64,000 nt of DNA, from positions 1 to 64,000 of the forward strand of contig JAFLSV010000006.1 in the NCBI GenBank assembly GCA_022510785.1, written 5' to 3'. This stretch comes from Desulfovibrionaceae bacterium (GTDB taxonomy: Bacteria; Desulfobacterota; Desulfovibrionia; Desulfovibrionales; Desulfovibrionaceae). Positions 15,815-26,495 of this stretch are shown here, piece after piece (the first letter of the stretch is position 1; each line of letters opens with the position of its first letter). The translations under genes were made by a program, and so were the position numbers. The notes under the pieces are model-generated. The model saw only the letters and a program-made list of their open reading frames with translations, did no database searches and was not told the DNA's origin.

Positions 15815-17257
15815 ATGAACGCCACACGCAGGGAACACGATTTTCTCGGTGAGATGAATATTCCTTCCGACGTTTACTATGGTATCCAGACGTGCAGGGC
15901 CTTGGAAAATTTCCGTGTTTCCGGCATTGCCGTCTCCTCTCTGCCGCACTTTGTGCAGGCCTTCGGCTTTGTTAAAAAGGCGGCGGCAAAGGCCAATATG
16001 GAACTTGGGGTCTTGCCCCGACCCATAGGGGAAGCCATTTGCCGGGCTTGCGATGAAGTGATTGCAGGCAAGTTCAACGATCAGTTCCCCATCGATGTTT
16101 TCCAGGGCGGCGCGGGTACCTCCTGCAACATGAACGCCAACGAGGTTATCGCCAACCGCGCTCTGGAGCTTATGGGACATCAGAAGGGCGAATACCATTT
16201 TTGCCACCCCAACAATCATGTGAACTGCTCGCAGAGTACGAACGACGTGTATCCCACGGCGATTCGCCTGGCCCTGTATACCAAACTGACCACTCTTATG
16301 GAGGATATGGAATACCTGCGCACCGGGTTTGAAAACAAGGCGGAAGAATTTAAGGACGTGCTGAAAATGGGCCGAACCCAGTTGCAGGATGCGGTTCCCA
16401 TGACCCTGGGCATGGAATTTGCCGCCTGGGCAATCACCATTGGAGAGGATATCCGGCGCATCGGCGAAGGGCGCATGCAGATCAACGATATCAACATGGG
16501 AGCTACGGCCATAGGCACGGGAATCAATTCCCCGAACGGCTATGCCGAACTGGTGACACGGCATTTGGCAGAAATTTCAGGGCTTCCCGTGGTGATGGCG
16601 GAAAATCTTGTCGAAGCCACATTCGATACCGGAGCCTATGTGCAGATTTCCGGACTGCTCAAACGTTTTGTGGTCAAGCTGTCCAAAATCTGCAACGATC
16701 TCCGCCTGCTGTCCTCCGGCCCCCGTTGCGGCCTGAATGAAATCAATCTGCCGCCAAGACAACCGGGGTCTTCCATCATGCCGGGCAAGGTCAACCCTGT
16801 TATACCGGAACTGGTGAATCAGGTGTGCTTCGACATCATCGGCAAGGATGTGACCATCTCCATGGCCGCGGAAGCCGGACAGCTGGAATTGAATGTCATG
16901 GAACCGGTCATCGCGTATTCGCTGTTTTCTTCCATCGACAGACTGCGCAAGGCCTGCCGAACCTTGCGCGATCTGTGCGTGGACGGCATTACCGCGAATG
17001 CCGGGCATTGCCTTGAGCTTTTGCGCAATTCCATTGGTATTGTGACGGCGCTGAATCCGTATATCGGTTATGAACAGGCTGCGACAATCGCCCGCGAAGC
17101 TTTGGATACCGGAGATTCCGTGTATGAACTGGTGCTCCGGCGCGATATCCTGACCAGGGAGCAGCTGGACGCCATCCTCAGCGCTGAGCGCATGCTCAAT
17201 CCCGGCGAGGATGAAAGGCTCAAGGCGGAAATAGCCGGACGACCCGCCGGCATGTGA
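15815..17257 (+). CDS. aspA: Aspartate ammonia-lyase
   Basis: The 480-residue enzyme deaminates L-aspartate to fumarate. It matches E. coli AspA along its length: DQFP.DV.QGGAGTS, ANRALELMGHQKGEY, KMGRTQLQDAVPMTLG, SKICNDLRLLSSGPR and the fumarase/aspartase signature GSSIMPGKVNP at about residue 318. The extra motifs ELMGHQKGEY and QLQDAVPM favour aspartase over class II fumarase. It starts after CAAGGAGAACGCC. It is the first core gene after the tRNA-Ser. In anaerobes it feeds fumarate to respiration or biosynthesis. Confidence 0.93.
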   Translation: MNATRREHDFLGEMNIPSDVYYGIQTCRALENFRVSGIAVSSLPHFVQAFGFVKKAAAKANMELGVLPRPIGEAICRACDEVIAGKFNDQFPIDVFQGGAGTSCNMNANEVIANRALELMGHQKGEYHFCHPNNHVNCSQSTNDVYPTAIRLALYTKLTTLMEDMEYLRTGFENKAEEFKDVLKMGRTQLQDAVPMTLGMEFAAWAITIGEDIRRIGEGRMQINDINMGATAIGTGINSPNGYAELVTRHLAEISGLPVVMAENLVEATFDTGAYVQISGLLKRFVVKLSKICNDLRLLSSGPRCGLNEINLPPRQPGSSIMPGKVNPVIPELVNQVCFDIIGKDVTISMAAEAGQLELNVMEPVIAYSLFSSIDRLRKACRTLRDLCVDGITANAGHCLELLRNSIGIVTALNPYIGYEQAATIAREALDTGDSVYELVLRRDILTREQLDAILSAERMLNPGEDERLKAEIAGRPAGM

Positions 17258-17259
17258 AC

Positions 17260-17283
17260 GGCGGGAATGCCCCGGCTCCCGCC
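17260..17283. terminator. Inverted repeat between convergent aspA and icd
   Basis: GGCGGGA (17260-17266) and TCCCGCC (17277-17283) form a 7-bp stem with a 10-base loop right after the aspA stop. No T-run follows, so it is a weak terminator candidate. Confidence 0.4.
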
Positions 17284-17336
17284 AGCGCGCCGCGGTTGCC
17301 CGGCCGGGGGAAAAATCGGGGAACGGCGCGCGAAAA

Positions 17337-18503
17337 TTACATGTCCATGCCGCTCACCTTCCGTGTCAGCAGGCGCCCGAATTCCGAGCACGAAACCGCG
17401 TGCGCGCCGGGCATGTCCACCGCCAGATCCGGTGTGACCGTTTTGTCGGCGATAACGGAGCCCAGGGCCTGTTCCACGAGACGCGCCGCCTCGCTCCAGC
17501 CCAGGTGTTCCAGCATCAGGGCGCCGGACAGCAACAGACTGCCGGGATTGGCAATATCCTTCCCCGCCGCCCTGGGGGCCGTGCCGTGCGTCGCTTCAAA
17601 CAGTGCCAGACTGTCTGACATATTGACGCCGGGGGCCATGCCCAGGCCGCCCACCTGCGCGGCCAGGGCATCGGACAGATAATCGCCGTTCAGATTGGGC
17701 GAGGCCAGCACGCTGTATTGCTCCGGGTGCAGCAGGGCTTCCTGGAACATGGCGTCGGCAATGCGATCCTTGATGACAACTTTGCCCGCGCAGTTGTCCG
17801 CGTCCTTTTCCAGAACCACCGCGTCTCCGAACTCGGCGGCGGCCTCGTAGCCCCAGGCGCGGAACGCGCCCTCCGTGTACTTCATGATATTGCCCTTGTG
17901 AACCAGAGTGACGCTGGGCAGCCCGTGATCCAGCGCATAGCGCACTGCCCGCCGCACCAGGCGTTTGGAGCCGTGTTCGGTCATGGGTTTTATGCCCAGG
18001 GCCGCGCCTTCCGGCACGCCGGCACCCAGTTCGTCACGCAGCAGGCCGCCCAGCCGCCGCGCCTCGGGCGTGCCCGCCGCATACTCGATACCCGCATACA
18101 CATCTTCCGTATTTTCGCGAAAAATGACCATATTCACGCGCTCGGGATGCCTGACCGGGGCACTGACGCCCTTAAACCAACGCACAGGGCGGATGCAGGC
18201 GTACAAATCAAAGGTCTGGCGCAAGGTGACGTTCAGGCTGCGGAAACCACCGCCCACCGGTGTGCCCAGCGGCCCCTTGATGGCCACCTCTGCCCTGGAG
18301 AGGGCATCCAGCGTTTCCTGCGGCAGAGGATTCCCCGTGGCCGCCACGGCCTTTTCTCCTGCCAGCAGCTCCACCCATTCCAGGCTGCGCTGGCCGTTGT
18401 AGGCCCGGTGCACGGCGGCATCCCATACCGGCCGCGCAGCCCGCCAGATTTCCGAACCTATGCCGTCCCCTTCCATCCAATAAACAGTCTTGCGCATTTT
18501 CAT
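17337..18503 (-). CDS. icd: Isocitrate dehydrogenase (NADP type)
   Basis: A 388-residue decarboxylating dehydrogenase. It shows KGPLGTPVGGGFRSLNVTLRQ (substrate loop), FRENTEDVYAGIEY, KPMTEHGSKR, VHKGNIMKYTEG and NGDYLSDALAAQVGGLGMAPG, all isocitrate dehydrogenase rather than isopropylmalate dehydrogenase features. It converts isocitrate to 2-oxoglutarate. With the aconitase encoded at 34.6-36.5 kb it gives the oxidative route to glutamate. Two ATGs (18503 and 18497) both fit; AAGGAAG precedes them, and I prefer the first. A mutY gene ends 38 bases upstream on the same strand. Confidence 0.9.
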   Translation of the reverse strand: MKMRKTVYWMEGDGIGSEIWRAARPVWDAAVHRAYNGQRSLEWVELLAGEKAVAATGNPLPQETLDALSRAEVAIKGPLGTPVGGGFRSLNVTLRQTFDLYACIRPVRWFKGVSAPVRHPERVNMVIFRENTEDVYAGIEYAAGTPEARRLGGLLRDELGAGVPEGAALGIKPMTEHGSKRLVRRAVRYALDHGLPSVTLVHKGNIMKYTEGAFRAWGYEAAAEFGDAVVLEKDADNCAGKVVIKDRIADAMFQEALLHPEQYSVLASPNLNGDYLSDALAAQVGGLGMAPGVNMSDSLALFEATHGTAPRAAGKDIANPGSLLLSGALMLEHLGWSEAARLVEQALGSVIADKTVTPDLAVDMPGAHAVSCSEFGRLLTRKVSGMDM

Positions 18504-18540
18504 GACTTCCTTAAACGGTGTCTGGGCTGTGCCTGATGCC

Positions 18541-19689
18541 TTAACGCCCATTTTCAAGCAGGCTTCCCTGTTCCCGCGGGTCGCCCTGCCGCCGGGCCCG
18601 GGAAAAAAAGCGATCCGCCAGTTTGCGATGATGCGCGGGCATGGCCAGCGCGCCGATTTCACGGCAGGGTACAAGGCGAACATCCGCGCACGGCTCCAGC
18701 GCCCGCACAGCCTGAGCCATATCCACACCGGAAGGCGCCGCCATGCGAAAAAAGCGGGCTGTCAGGCGGTGGTTGGTGTACCCGTGGCGCACGCTGCCCA
18801 AGTCATCTCCTGCCTGAACATCCAGGCCCAAGGCGGCAAACGCGCGTTCCGCCGCGCGGGCGGGCGATTCATCCCCGACCTGCTCACCGCCGGGAAATTC
18901 CCACAAAGCGCCCCACAGGCCGGTTTCCGGCCGCTTGACAAGCAGGACGCACCCTTTGTGCATCAGAACTCCGTGCCCGGTACAGACGGATACCCTGGCG
19001 GGCCGGGGAATGGATACAGGCCGCTGTTTCTCCACTCCCAAACGGCGGCTTTCGCACCACGCCGCCCAGGGGCACCCGGCGCAGAGCGGAACTTTTCTGC
19101 ACACCAGTTCGCCCAATTCCATGAGCGCCTCATTGTACTCACGGGCATGGCCGGGCGGCAGCAAGCGCCGGGCAGTTTCTCCGATAAGGGCGGCGGCCGC
19201 GTGCTTTTTGGGCGGAGCATCGATATTCAGCAAACGGGTGAAAACCCGTTCCACATTGGCATCCACCACAACCACATCCTGGTTGAAGGCTATGCCGAGT
19301 ATGGCGGCCACAGTGTATGCTCCCAGGCCGGGCAGGGCTTGCAGGGCCTCCTTTCCTGAAGGTATGCGGCCTCCATGCCGTTCGCATATCGCCCTGGCCG
19401 CCGCGTGGACAAAGCGGGCGCGGCGGTAATAGCCCAAGCCTTCCCAGGCGCTCAGAACCTCTTCTTCAGAAGCGGCCGCTATGGCCGCCACGTCAGGAAA
19501 GCGCTCCATCCAGCGCTGAAAATATCCCACGGCCCGCTCCATCTGGGTCTGCTGAAGCATGACTTCCGCTATCCAGACTTCATACGGATCATAGGTCCGC
19601 CGCCAGGGAAGGGCCCGCATGGAACGCCGGAACCAGTCCAGCAGAGCCACGGCCATGGCCTGTTCTTCCGTCTTATCCACATGCCTCAT
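18541..19689 (-). CDS. mutY: A/G-specific adenine glycosylase MutY
   Basis: The 382-residue base-excision enzyme removes adenine opposite 8-oxoguanine. The catalytic domain has [23 protein letters not shown], the helix-hairpin-helix [14 protein letters not shown] and the catalytic Asp ([11 protein letters not shown]). A C-terminal NUDIX-like domain begins at about residue 235 ([21 protein letters not shown]). The Cys cluster is C-x5-C-x2-C-x5-C ([16 protein letters not shown]), one residue shorter in the first spacer than the C-x6-C-x2-C-x5-C of E. coli MutY. It is probably co-transcribed with icd. Confidence 0.92.
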   Translation of the reverse strand: MRHVDKTEEQAMAVALLDWFRRSMRALPWRRTYDPYEVWIAEVMLQQTQMERAVGYFQRWMERFPDVAAIAAASEEEVLSAWEGLGYYRRARFVHAAARAICERHGGRIPSGKEALQALPGLGAYTVAAILGIAFNQDVVVVDANVERVFTRLLNIDAPPKKHAAAALIGETARRLLPPGHAREYNEALMELGELVCRKVPLCAGCPWAAWCESRRLGVEKQRPVSIPRPARVSVCTGHGVLMHKGCVLLVKRPETGLWGALWEFPGGEQVGDESPARAAERAFAALGLDVQAGDDLGSVRHGYTNHRLTARFFRMAAPSGVDMAQAVRALEPCADVRLVPCREIGALAMPAHHRKLADRFFSRARRQGDPREQGSLLENGR

Positions 19690-19827
19690 GGGCCGTGTAT
19701 ATCCCGCTCCGGCCGCTCTCACAAGTCTTTCAGTCCGCCCTTGCCGGCGCGGCGGCAGGAACGGGGCTTGCCTTTTGCCGCCGTTCCGGCCACAACAGGC
19801 AAAACTTTTTATTTTAAGGAATACATC

Positions 19828-20334
19828 ATGAGCAATCCACTGGTTCTTATGGAAACATCGTCGGGCGATATTCTGCTGGAGCTGTTCGAGGACAAGGCTC
19901 CGGCCACGGTAGCCAACTTTTTGCGCTATGTGGATGAGGATTTTTACACCAACACCATTTTTCACCGCGTCATCAACGATTTTATGATTCAGGGCGGCGG
20001 ACTCTCCGTGCGCATGGAGGAAAAAGCCACCCACGCTCCTGTTATCAATGAAGCGGCCAACGGGCTTCAGAACCTGCGGGGCACCATCGCCATGGCCAGG
20101 ACAAGCGAGCCCCATTCGGCCACGGCCCAGTTTTTCATCAATGTGGAGGACAACCCTGAACTTGACCACAGGGATGACAGCGCCGAAGGCTTCGGCTACT
20201 GCGTGTTCGGCAGGGTCGAGGACGGCATGGACGTGGTGGACAAAATCCGCAAGCTCAAAACCAGGGCTCAGGGCGAACACGAGGCCGTCCCTGTGGATAT
20301 GGTGGTTATCACCGGCATCAGCCGCTTTGAATAA
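19828..20334 (+). CDS. Cyclophilin-type peptidyl-prolyl isomerase, cytoplasmic
   Basis: The 168-residue protein contains the full cyclophilin core: [20 protein letters not shown] (active Arg and Phe), [18 protein letters not shown] and [15 protein letters not shown]. No signal peptide is present, so it acts in the cytoplasm, like PpiB. Start ATG 19828 follows TAAGGA. The gene stands alone, with a strong hairpin after its stop. Confidence 0.92.
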   Translation: MSNPLVLMETSSGDILLELFEDKAPATVANFLRYVDEDFYTNTIFHRVINDFMIQGGGLSVRMEEKATHAPVINEAANGLQNLRGTIAMARTSEPHSATAQFFINVEDNPELDHRDDSAEGFGYCVFGRVEDGMDVVDKIRKLKTRAQGEHEAVPVDMVVITGISRFE

Positions 20335-20348
20335 GCCGCCTCAGCGCG

Positions 20349-20383
20349 CATGAACCGATTCGGAATTTCCGGATCGGTTCATG
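20349..20383. terminator. Long hairpin after the cyclophilin gene
   Basis: CATGAACCGAT (20349-20359) pairs with ATCGGTTCATG (20373-20383), and the intervening bases can extend the stem. There is no T-run, so it may stop transcription only with Rho or may stabilise the mRNA end. Confidence 0.55.
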
Positions 20384-20513
20384 AATGCCGTACCCTGCCC
20401 CGCACACGGGCGCTGCCCCCGCAAAAGCGCAGGGCACCTTGACGAAATCACGGCGAGTACGCCATAGTCTGGCGGCACGCGCCGCTCTTCCGGCGCGCAA
20501 GGAGCGGGCACGC

Positions 20514-21521
20514 ATGGATCATGCGAACGTAGGCGTTATCATCCTCACCTACAACGACTGGCAGGACACACTGGCCTGTCTGGAACGGGTGCATGCGCAA
20601 TCCGGTTTTCCACGCCGCATTGTGGTGTGCGATAACGGTTCCGGCAATGAGGTGGCGGATCGCATTCTGGCCGGCTGGAGGGAGCTGGCGGCGCGTACCG
20701 GTCACCCGGAACCGGTTGAGGTCTTTGGGGACGACAACACTCAGGCTCCGCTGACCCTGCTGCGCCGCGAGGAAAACGACGGCACGGCCGGGGGTATGAA
20801 TGCGGGCCTGCGCCTGGCTCTGTATGATCCGAAATGCGCCGCCTTTTGGATTTTGCACAACGATACCCTGCCCGAGCCCTACGCCCTGGCCGCCCTTCTC
20901 CGGCATACCAGGGATGAGGACAATATCGGGCTTGTGGGCTCCACGCTGCTGTTTCATGACAGGGATCTGCTGGAATGCGCGGCAGGAGGCTGGTGGAACC
21001 GCCGCACCGGTACGGCGCACCTGCTTGACGAGGGGGTGGAGCGTTACGCCCTCACTGACCGCAGGGACATTGTAGCCCGGCTTGACTATGTCAATGGCGC
21101 GTCCTGTCTGGTGATGCGTCCGCTGATCGAAAGCATAGGCCTGTACGACGAACGTTTTTTCCGCTTTTATGAGGATGTGGAATACGGATTGCGCGCCCGC
21201 AAGGCCGGATTCCGGCTGAACTGGGCTCCGGGCGCCCTGGTGCGGCATAAGACCCCCAATATCGGCGCACTGACCCCTGTGCTGGCCGTGACCGACGAAC
21301 CTGACCTGCCTCCGGTGGCGGACTATCTCTATGTACGCAACCGCTTTTTCCTCTTGCGCCGCGAGCGCGCCCGCGCTCTTCCCTTCGCTCTGGTGGCTCT
21401 GCCCCTGCCCCTGTCGTGGCGCATGTTCCGCGGGCAGAAGGATCGCCTGCGCCTGGTCATCCGGGCCGCCTGGGATGGCGCATGCGCGCGCATGGGCAAA
21501 GCGGGGGATCTTCCTCTCTGA
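20514..21521 (+). CDS. Family-2 glycosyltransferase (rhamnosyltransferase-like)
   Basis: A 335-residue GT-A enzyme: VGVIILTYNDW, the CDNGSGN donor-binding loop, EENDGTAGGMNAGLRLAL, LHNDT in place of the usual D-x-D, and a C-terminal VNGASCLVMRPLIESIGLYDERFFRFYEDVEYGLRARKAG. This last block is the rhamnosyltransferase (WbbL-like) signature. It probably adds a deoxyhexose to lipopolysaccharide or another surface glycan. It is monocistronic, with ATG 20514 after AAGGAG. It is unrelated in detail to the two island glycosyltransferases. Confidence 0.85.
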   Translation: MDHANVGVIILTYNDWQDTLACLERVHAQSGFPRRIVVCDNGSGNEVADRILAGWRELAARTGHPEPVEVFGDDNTQAPLTLLRREENDGTAGGMNAGLRLALYDPKCAAFWILHNDTLPEPYALAALLRHTRDEDNIGLVGSTLLFHDRDLLECAAGGWWNRRTGTAHLLDEGVERYALTDRRDIVARLDYVNGASCLVMRPLIESIGLYDERFFRFYEDVEYGLRARKAGFRLNWAPGALVRHKTPNIGALTPVLAVTDEPDLPPVADYLYVRNRFFLLRRERARALPFALVALPLPLSWRMFRGQKDRLRLVIRAAWDGACARMGKAGDLPL

Positions 21522-21623
21522 TTTTTTCATTCCCCCCTGCCGCACACGGTCAATCCCGCCCAGACAGATGGACGCCAGTGGTTCGCGTTTTTAACCTCCG
21601 TCTGCGTTTCCTGTTTTCATTAA

Positions 21624-21645
21624 ACCGGAGACCCTGGTCTCCGGT
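21624..21645 (-). terminator. Terminator after modA
   Basis: ACCGGAGACC-CT-GGTCTCCGGT is a perfect 10-bp stem with a two-base loop. On the minus strand it lies 22 bases past the modA stop and is followed by TTTAATG, a short T-run. It also lies downstream of the plus-strand glycosyltransferase and may serve both. Confidence 0.65.
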
Positions 21646-21666
21646 GTGAAGAAACGCAGCAAATCG

Positions 21667-22422
21667 TTACCTGACTTCGCCGAAACCATAACCGGCAAGA
21701 ATGGCCCGGCCCTCGGGGCTGAACAGATATTCCACAAAGGCCCGCGCGGCCGCCTTGTCCCTGGCCGAAGCGGCCACAGCCACGGGATACAGAATGGGAT
21801 CGTGGCCGCTCATGGTATCGACAATACGCACACTGTCCCTGGCAATAAAGGCATCGGTGGCGTACACAAAGCCCGCGTCCACCTCGCCGCGCGACACATA
21901 CCCGAGTACCTGGCGCACGCTTTCGCCCAGCACCATCCGGGGCTGGAGGGCATTCCAGCATCCCGCGGCCCGCAGCGAGGCGCGGGTGTAACGGCCGGCA
22001 GGCACAGAGTCCGGATTGCCCACGGCTATCCGTTCCGCCATGTGCAAATCGGCCAAGCCTGAGATTGCCGCCGTGCCGCTGCCGGACACAGGAACGATCA
22101 GCACCAGGGTGTTGGCCGCAAAATTGCGGCGCGTGGCCGGATCGATGAGTTTTTCCGCTCCAGCCCTGTCCATGGTGTCCTGATCGGCCGAAGCGAACAC
22201 ATCCACGGGCGCGCCTTCACGCATATGCTGAAGCAGGGGATTGGACGCCGCAAAATTGGTCGCCACATGAATATCGGGATGAGCTGCCTCAAACGCGGCC
22301 TTCACATCGGTGAAGGCGTTGGTCAGGCTGGCCGCGCCCGACACCGTGATCTCAGCCCCGCGCACGGTTCCGGCACACGCCACGAACGCCACGCACACAG
22401 CAAAAACAGAAACGGCTTTCAT
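21667..22422 (-). CDS. modA: Molybdate-binding periplasmic protein
   Basis: The 251-residue protein has a signal peptide (residues 1-22, ending VRG-AEI) and the ModA motifs ITVSGAASLTNAF, FAASNPLLQHM..GAPVDVFASAD, and PVAVAASARDKAAARAFVEYLFSPEG. The N-terminal Ser and central Ser/Ala residues bind the oxyanion. It delivers molybdate (or tungstate) to ModBC. The order here is modB-modC-modA, so the binding protein is encoded last instead of first. Desulfovibrio need the metal for formate dehydrogenases and other pterin enzymes. Confidence 0.9.
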   Translation of the reverse strand: MKAVSVFAVCVAFVACAGTVRGAEITVSGAASLTNAFTDVKAAFEAAHPDIHVATNFAASNPLLQHMREGAPVDVFASADQDTMDRAGAEKLIDPATRRNFAANTLVLIVPVSGSGTAAISGLADLHMAERIAVGNPDSVPAGRYTRASLRAAGCWNALQPRMVLGESVRQVLGYVSRGEVDAGFVYATDAFIARDSVRIVDTMSGHDPILYPVAVAASARDKAAARAFVEYLFSPEGRAILAGYGFGEVR

Positions 22423-22500
22423 AATGGCTCCGGTTGAGGGTGAAAAAGTTTTGTATCCCCCCCACAAGAGGGGTGGCGCGGCTCCCGGCCTGAGCCGCCG

Positions 22501-23310
22501 CTATGCCTGACAGGCCTTTTTGCCGGCAGGAACTCTCCCTGAACATACGCCGGCCTGATCCCGGATACCCTTATCGTCCAGCAGATGCTCCAGCTCAGAC
22601 GCGGCCGCGCGGCCCGCGCATTGCTGACGAAAAGGCAGCACAGCCTGAATGCGGCCCCGGTTGTACAGAACCAGCTGATCACCAAAAACCTCCACATCGG
22701 CCGGATCGTGGGTAATGAACAGAGCGGGCAATTCCACCCGATCCAGCATGTCGCGCAATTCCTGACGCAGACGGTTCCGCAGCAACGGATCCAGAGCGCT
22801 GAACGGTTCATCCAGCAACAGCAGCCGGGGGTGGACAGCCATGGCCCGCGCCAGGGCCACACGCTGCCGCTGTCCGCCGGACAGCGCGGCGGGATGCCTT
22901 TCGGCCAATTCGCCGATGCCAAAAAATTCCAGCCAGCCGGCCACCTGTTCCCTCACCCTGGCGCTGCGCAGGCCAAAACAGCCCGTCAGGCCAAAGGCCA
23001 CATTTCCGGCGACACTGAGGTGAGGAAAAAGGGCGTAATCCTGAAACATATAGCCAATACGCCGCTCACGCACTGACCTGTTCACTCCGGCCCGGGCATC
23101 GAACACGGTTTCTCCGCCCAGCCGGATGAAACCGGCATCGGGCCGAAGCAGGCCGGCCAAAGCGCGCAGCGTAAGCGTCTTGCCCGATCCCGACGGGCCG
23201 TACAGCACGGCGCAGCGGCAGTTTTCCGGCAGCCGCAATTCCACGGCAAGCTCAAAATCAGAGCCCGCCCTGCCCATGCGTTTGTGTATCGCCATCTCGA
23301 GCATATTCAT
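22501..23310 (-). CDS. modC: Molybdate ABC transporter ATPase, short form
   Basis: A 269-residue ABC ATPase with Walker A GPSGSGKT (about 40-47), Q-loop [10 protein letters not shown], signature [14 protein letters not shown], Walker [13 protein letters not shown] and switch His THD. E. coli ModC has about 350 residues with a C-terminal MOBE/Mop domain; that domain is missing here, so metal-dependent regulation through Mop is not expected. ATG 23310 overlaps the modB stop by four bases (ATGA). Confidence 0.9.
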   Translation of the reverse strand: MNMLEMAIHKRMGRAGSDFELAVELRLPENCRCAVLYGPSGSGKTLTLRALAGLLRPDAGFIRLGGETVFDARAGVNRSVRERRIGYMFQDYALFPHLSVAGNVAFGLTGCFGLRSARVREQVAGWLEFFGIGELAERHPAALSGGQRQRVALARAMAVHPRLLLLDEPFSALDPLLRNRLRQELRDMLDRVELPALFITHDPADVEVFGDQLVLYNRGRIQAVLPFRQQCAGRAAASELEHLLDDKGIRDQAGVCSGRVPAGKKACQA

Positions 23311-23978
23311 GGATATTTTTCACCCAGAAGCCATTCCGCGCACAGCAGCACCGCCATGCACAGGCCTGAAGTAATGAGAACCAGCACTGTCGCCCGGCTG
23401 TCGTTGCCGGCCTGAAAGGCGGCGTAAATGGCCAGAGCCAGAGTTTGCGTTTTGCCGGGGATATTGCCCGCAATCATCAAGGTTGCGCCAAATTCACCCA
23501 TGCCACGGGCAAAGGCCAGCATGGCGCCCGCGAACAGACCGCGCCAGGCCAACGGCAGGGAAACCCGGATGAACACCGCCCATTCCGATGCACCCAGGGT
23601 ACGGGCCGCGTCTTCCAGACTGTGATCCACCGATTCCAGCGCCACCCGGGCCGACTTATACATGAGAGGGAACACAACCGCCGTGGCCGCGATCACAGCC
23701 CCCTGCCATGTGAAGATGACGCTGATGCCGAACTCCGCCAGCCAAGAACCCAGCACGCCCCGCCGGCCTGCGAGCAGAATGAGGTAATAGCCGAGCACCG
23801 TAGGCGGCAGCACCATGGGCAGGGTGCACAGCGCGTCGATAACCGAACAAAGCGAGCCGTGCCGCCTGGACATCAGCCACGCCAGGCCCACCCCGGTGAC
23901 AAAGGAAAAAAAGGTCGCCAGTCCCGCTACCCGCAAGGACAACAGCAGAGGAATCACAATATCGGCGTATTCCGCCAT
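23307..23978 (-). CDS. modB: Molybdate ABC transporter permease
   Basis: The 223-residue inner-membrane protein has five or six spans and the EAA coupling loop [24 protein letters not shown], followed by [12 protein letters not shown], a ModB hallmark. I use ATG 23978 ([11 protein letters not shown]), which opens directly into the first span; the longer upstream frame lacks support. It is the first gene of modBCA. No ModE box or Moco riboswitch was found in the 250 bases up to the divergent bacterioferritin gene. Confidence 0.9.
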   Translation of the reverse strand: MAEYADIVIPLLLSLRVAGLATFFSFVTGVGLAWLMSRRHGSLCSVIDALCTLPMVLPPTVLGYYLILLAGRRGVLGSWLAEFGISVIFTWQGAVIAATAVVFPLMYKSARVALESVDHSLEDAARTLGASEWAVFIRVSLPLAWRGLFAGAMLAFARGMGEFGATLMIAGNIPGKTQTLALAIYAAFQAGNDSRATVLVLITSGLCMAVLLCAEWLLGEKYP

Positions 23979-24230
23979 GGCACCTCCCGCCCGCGTCTTT
24001 TGCCGCGCAAGCTGGCCGGCTTTGCTGATTGAATCCAGACATAGCGCGGGCACAGGGGCAAGTCCACCACGCAATGGGCGAAATCCGTGATGCCGGTTCC
24101 TCTCTCATACGTCAATCATTGCCTGCGCGAAACAGGCCGGGCTACCATACGAATTTAAGAACGTCAGGTTCCCTCCTGCCCGGTTCCACAGGGCAGAGAG
24201 CACCTGGCACAAGACAATCAGGAGGAACTT

Positions 24231-24773
24231 ATGAGCACTATGAGCGCGGAAAATGTGCAGAAAGTGGTGGACGTGCTGAACAAAGCCAGAAGCATGGAAC
24301 TCCATTCCATCCAGCAATACATGAATCAGCACTATAACCTTAATGACAAGGATTACGGAAAATTTGCGGCAAACATTAAACGCATAGCCATCGACGAAAT
24401 GACTCATGCTGAAAATTTTGCCGAACGCATTAAACAACTTGATGGAGAGCCAGGCAGTGAACTATCAGAAAAAGTAAAAAAAGGACAGGAGTTGAAGACT
24501 ATTTACCCTTACAATATCGAACTTGAAGAAAATGTGATCCATGTTTACAATCAGTTTGCCCGCATATGTCGGGACAACAATGATAACGTAAGTGCCAAGC
24601 TGTTTGAAAATACACTGGAAGACGAACAGAAACACTACGATTATTTTGATAACACCAACAAGCATATCAGCGAACTTGGCAACGCCTTCCTGGCGAAAAT
24701 TGCCGGCACCAAAGCCGGCACAGGCGATTCCAAAATGGGCTTTGTGCAGGCTCTGAGCCACAACGACGCCTGA
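24231..24773 (+). CDS. bfr: Bacterioferritin
   Basis: The 180-residue ferritin-like protein stores iron as a 24-mer. Its numbering matches Desulfovibrio desulfuricans bacterioferritin: Glu23, Glu56 and His59 at the di-iron site and Met57 as haem ligand (IDEMTH). The second half supplies the remaining ligands in EDEQKH. The D. desulfuricans protein carries Fe-coproporphyrin III; whether this one does cannot be read from sequence. ATG 24231 follows AGGAGG. It is divergent from modB. A perfect bidirectional terminator follows. Confidence 0.92.
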   Translation: MSTMSAENVQKVVDVLNKARSMELHSIQQYMNQHYNLNDKDYGKFAANIKRIAIDEMTHAENFAERIKQLDGEPGSELSEKVKKGQELKTIYPYNIELEENVIHVYNQFARICRDNNDNVSAKLFENTLEDEQKHYDYFDNTNKHISELGNAFLAKIAGTKAGTGDSKMGFVQALSHNDA

Positions 24774-24846
24774 ACCCGGCAAGGACTCTTTGCTCTCAGG
24801 GGGCAAAGGAATCCTGGCGCAGCCGGGGACGGCCGTTCAAAAACCG

Positions 24847-24878
24847 CAAGGGCCCTGTCCGACCGGACAGGGCCCTTG
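24847..24878. terminator. Perfect 14-bp hairpin between bfr and ilvC
   Basis: CAAGGGCCCTGTCC, loop GACC, then the exact complement. It lies 73 bases after the bfr stop and 25 bases past the ilvC stop on the other strand, so it can end both convergent transcripts. T-runs are absent or short. Confidence 0.75.
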
Positions 24879-24903
24879 CAAATACACGAAAACAGCGCCG
24901 GGC

Positions 24904-26414
<1,511 letters not shown>

Positions 26415-26495
26415 GAAATTCTCCTTGTTGCGTTCCAGGAACATCCTGGCCCGCCGCCCATGTCCGCTCTCAGCCTGGCGCGGCAGTGCGGATAC

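Noticed and set aside
23979..24230. Moco riboswitch or ModE operator before modB
   Set aside because: No ATCGCTATATA-like half-sites and no Moco-type conserved helices are visible.
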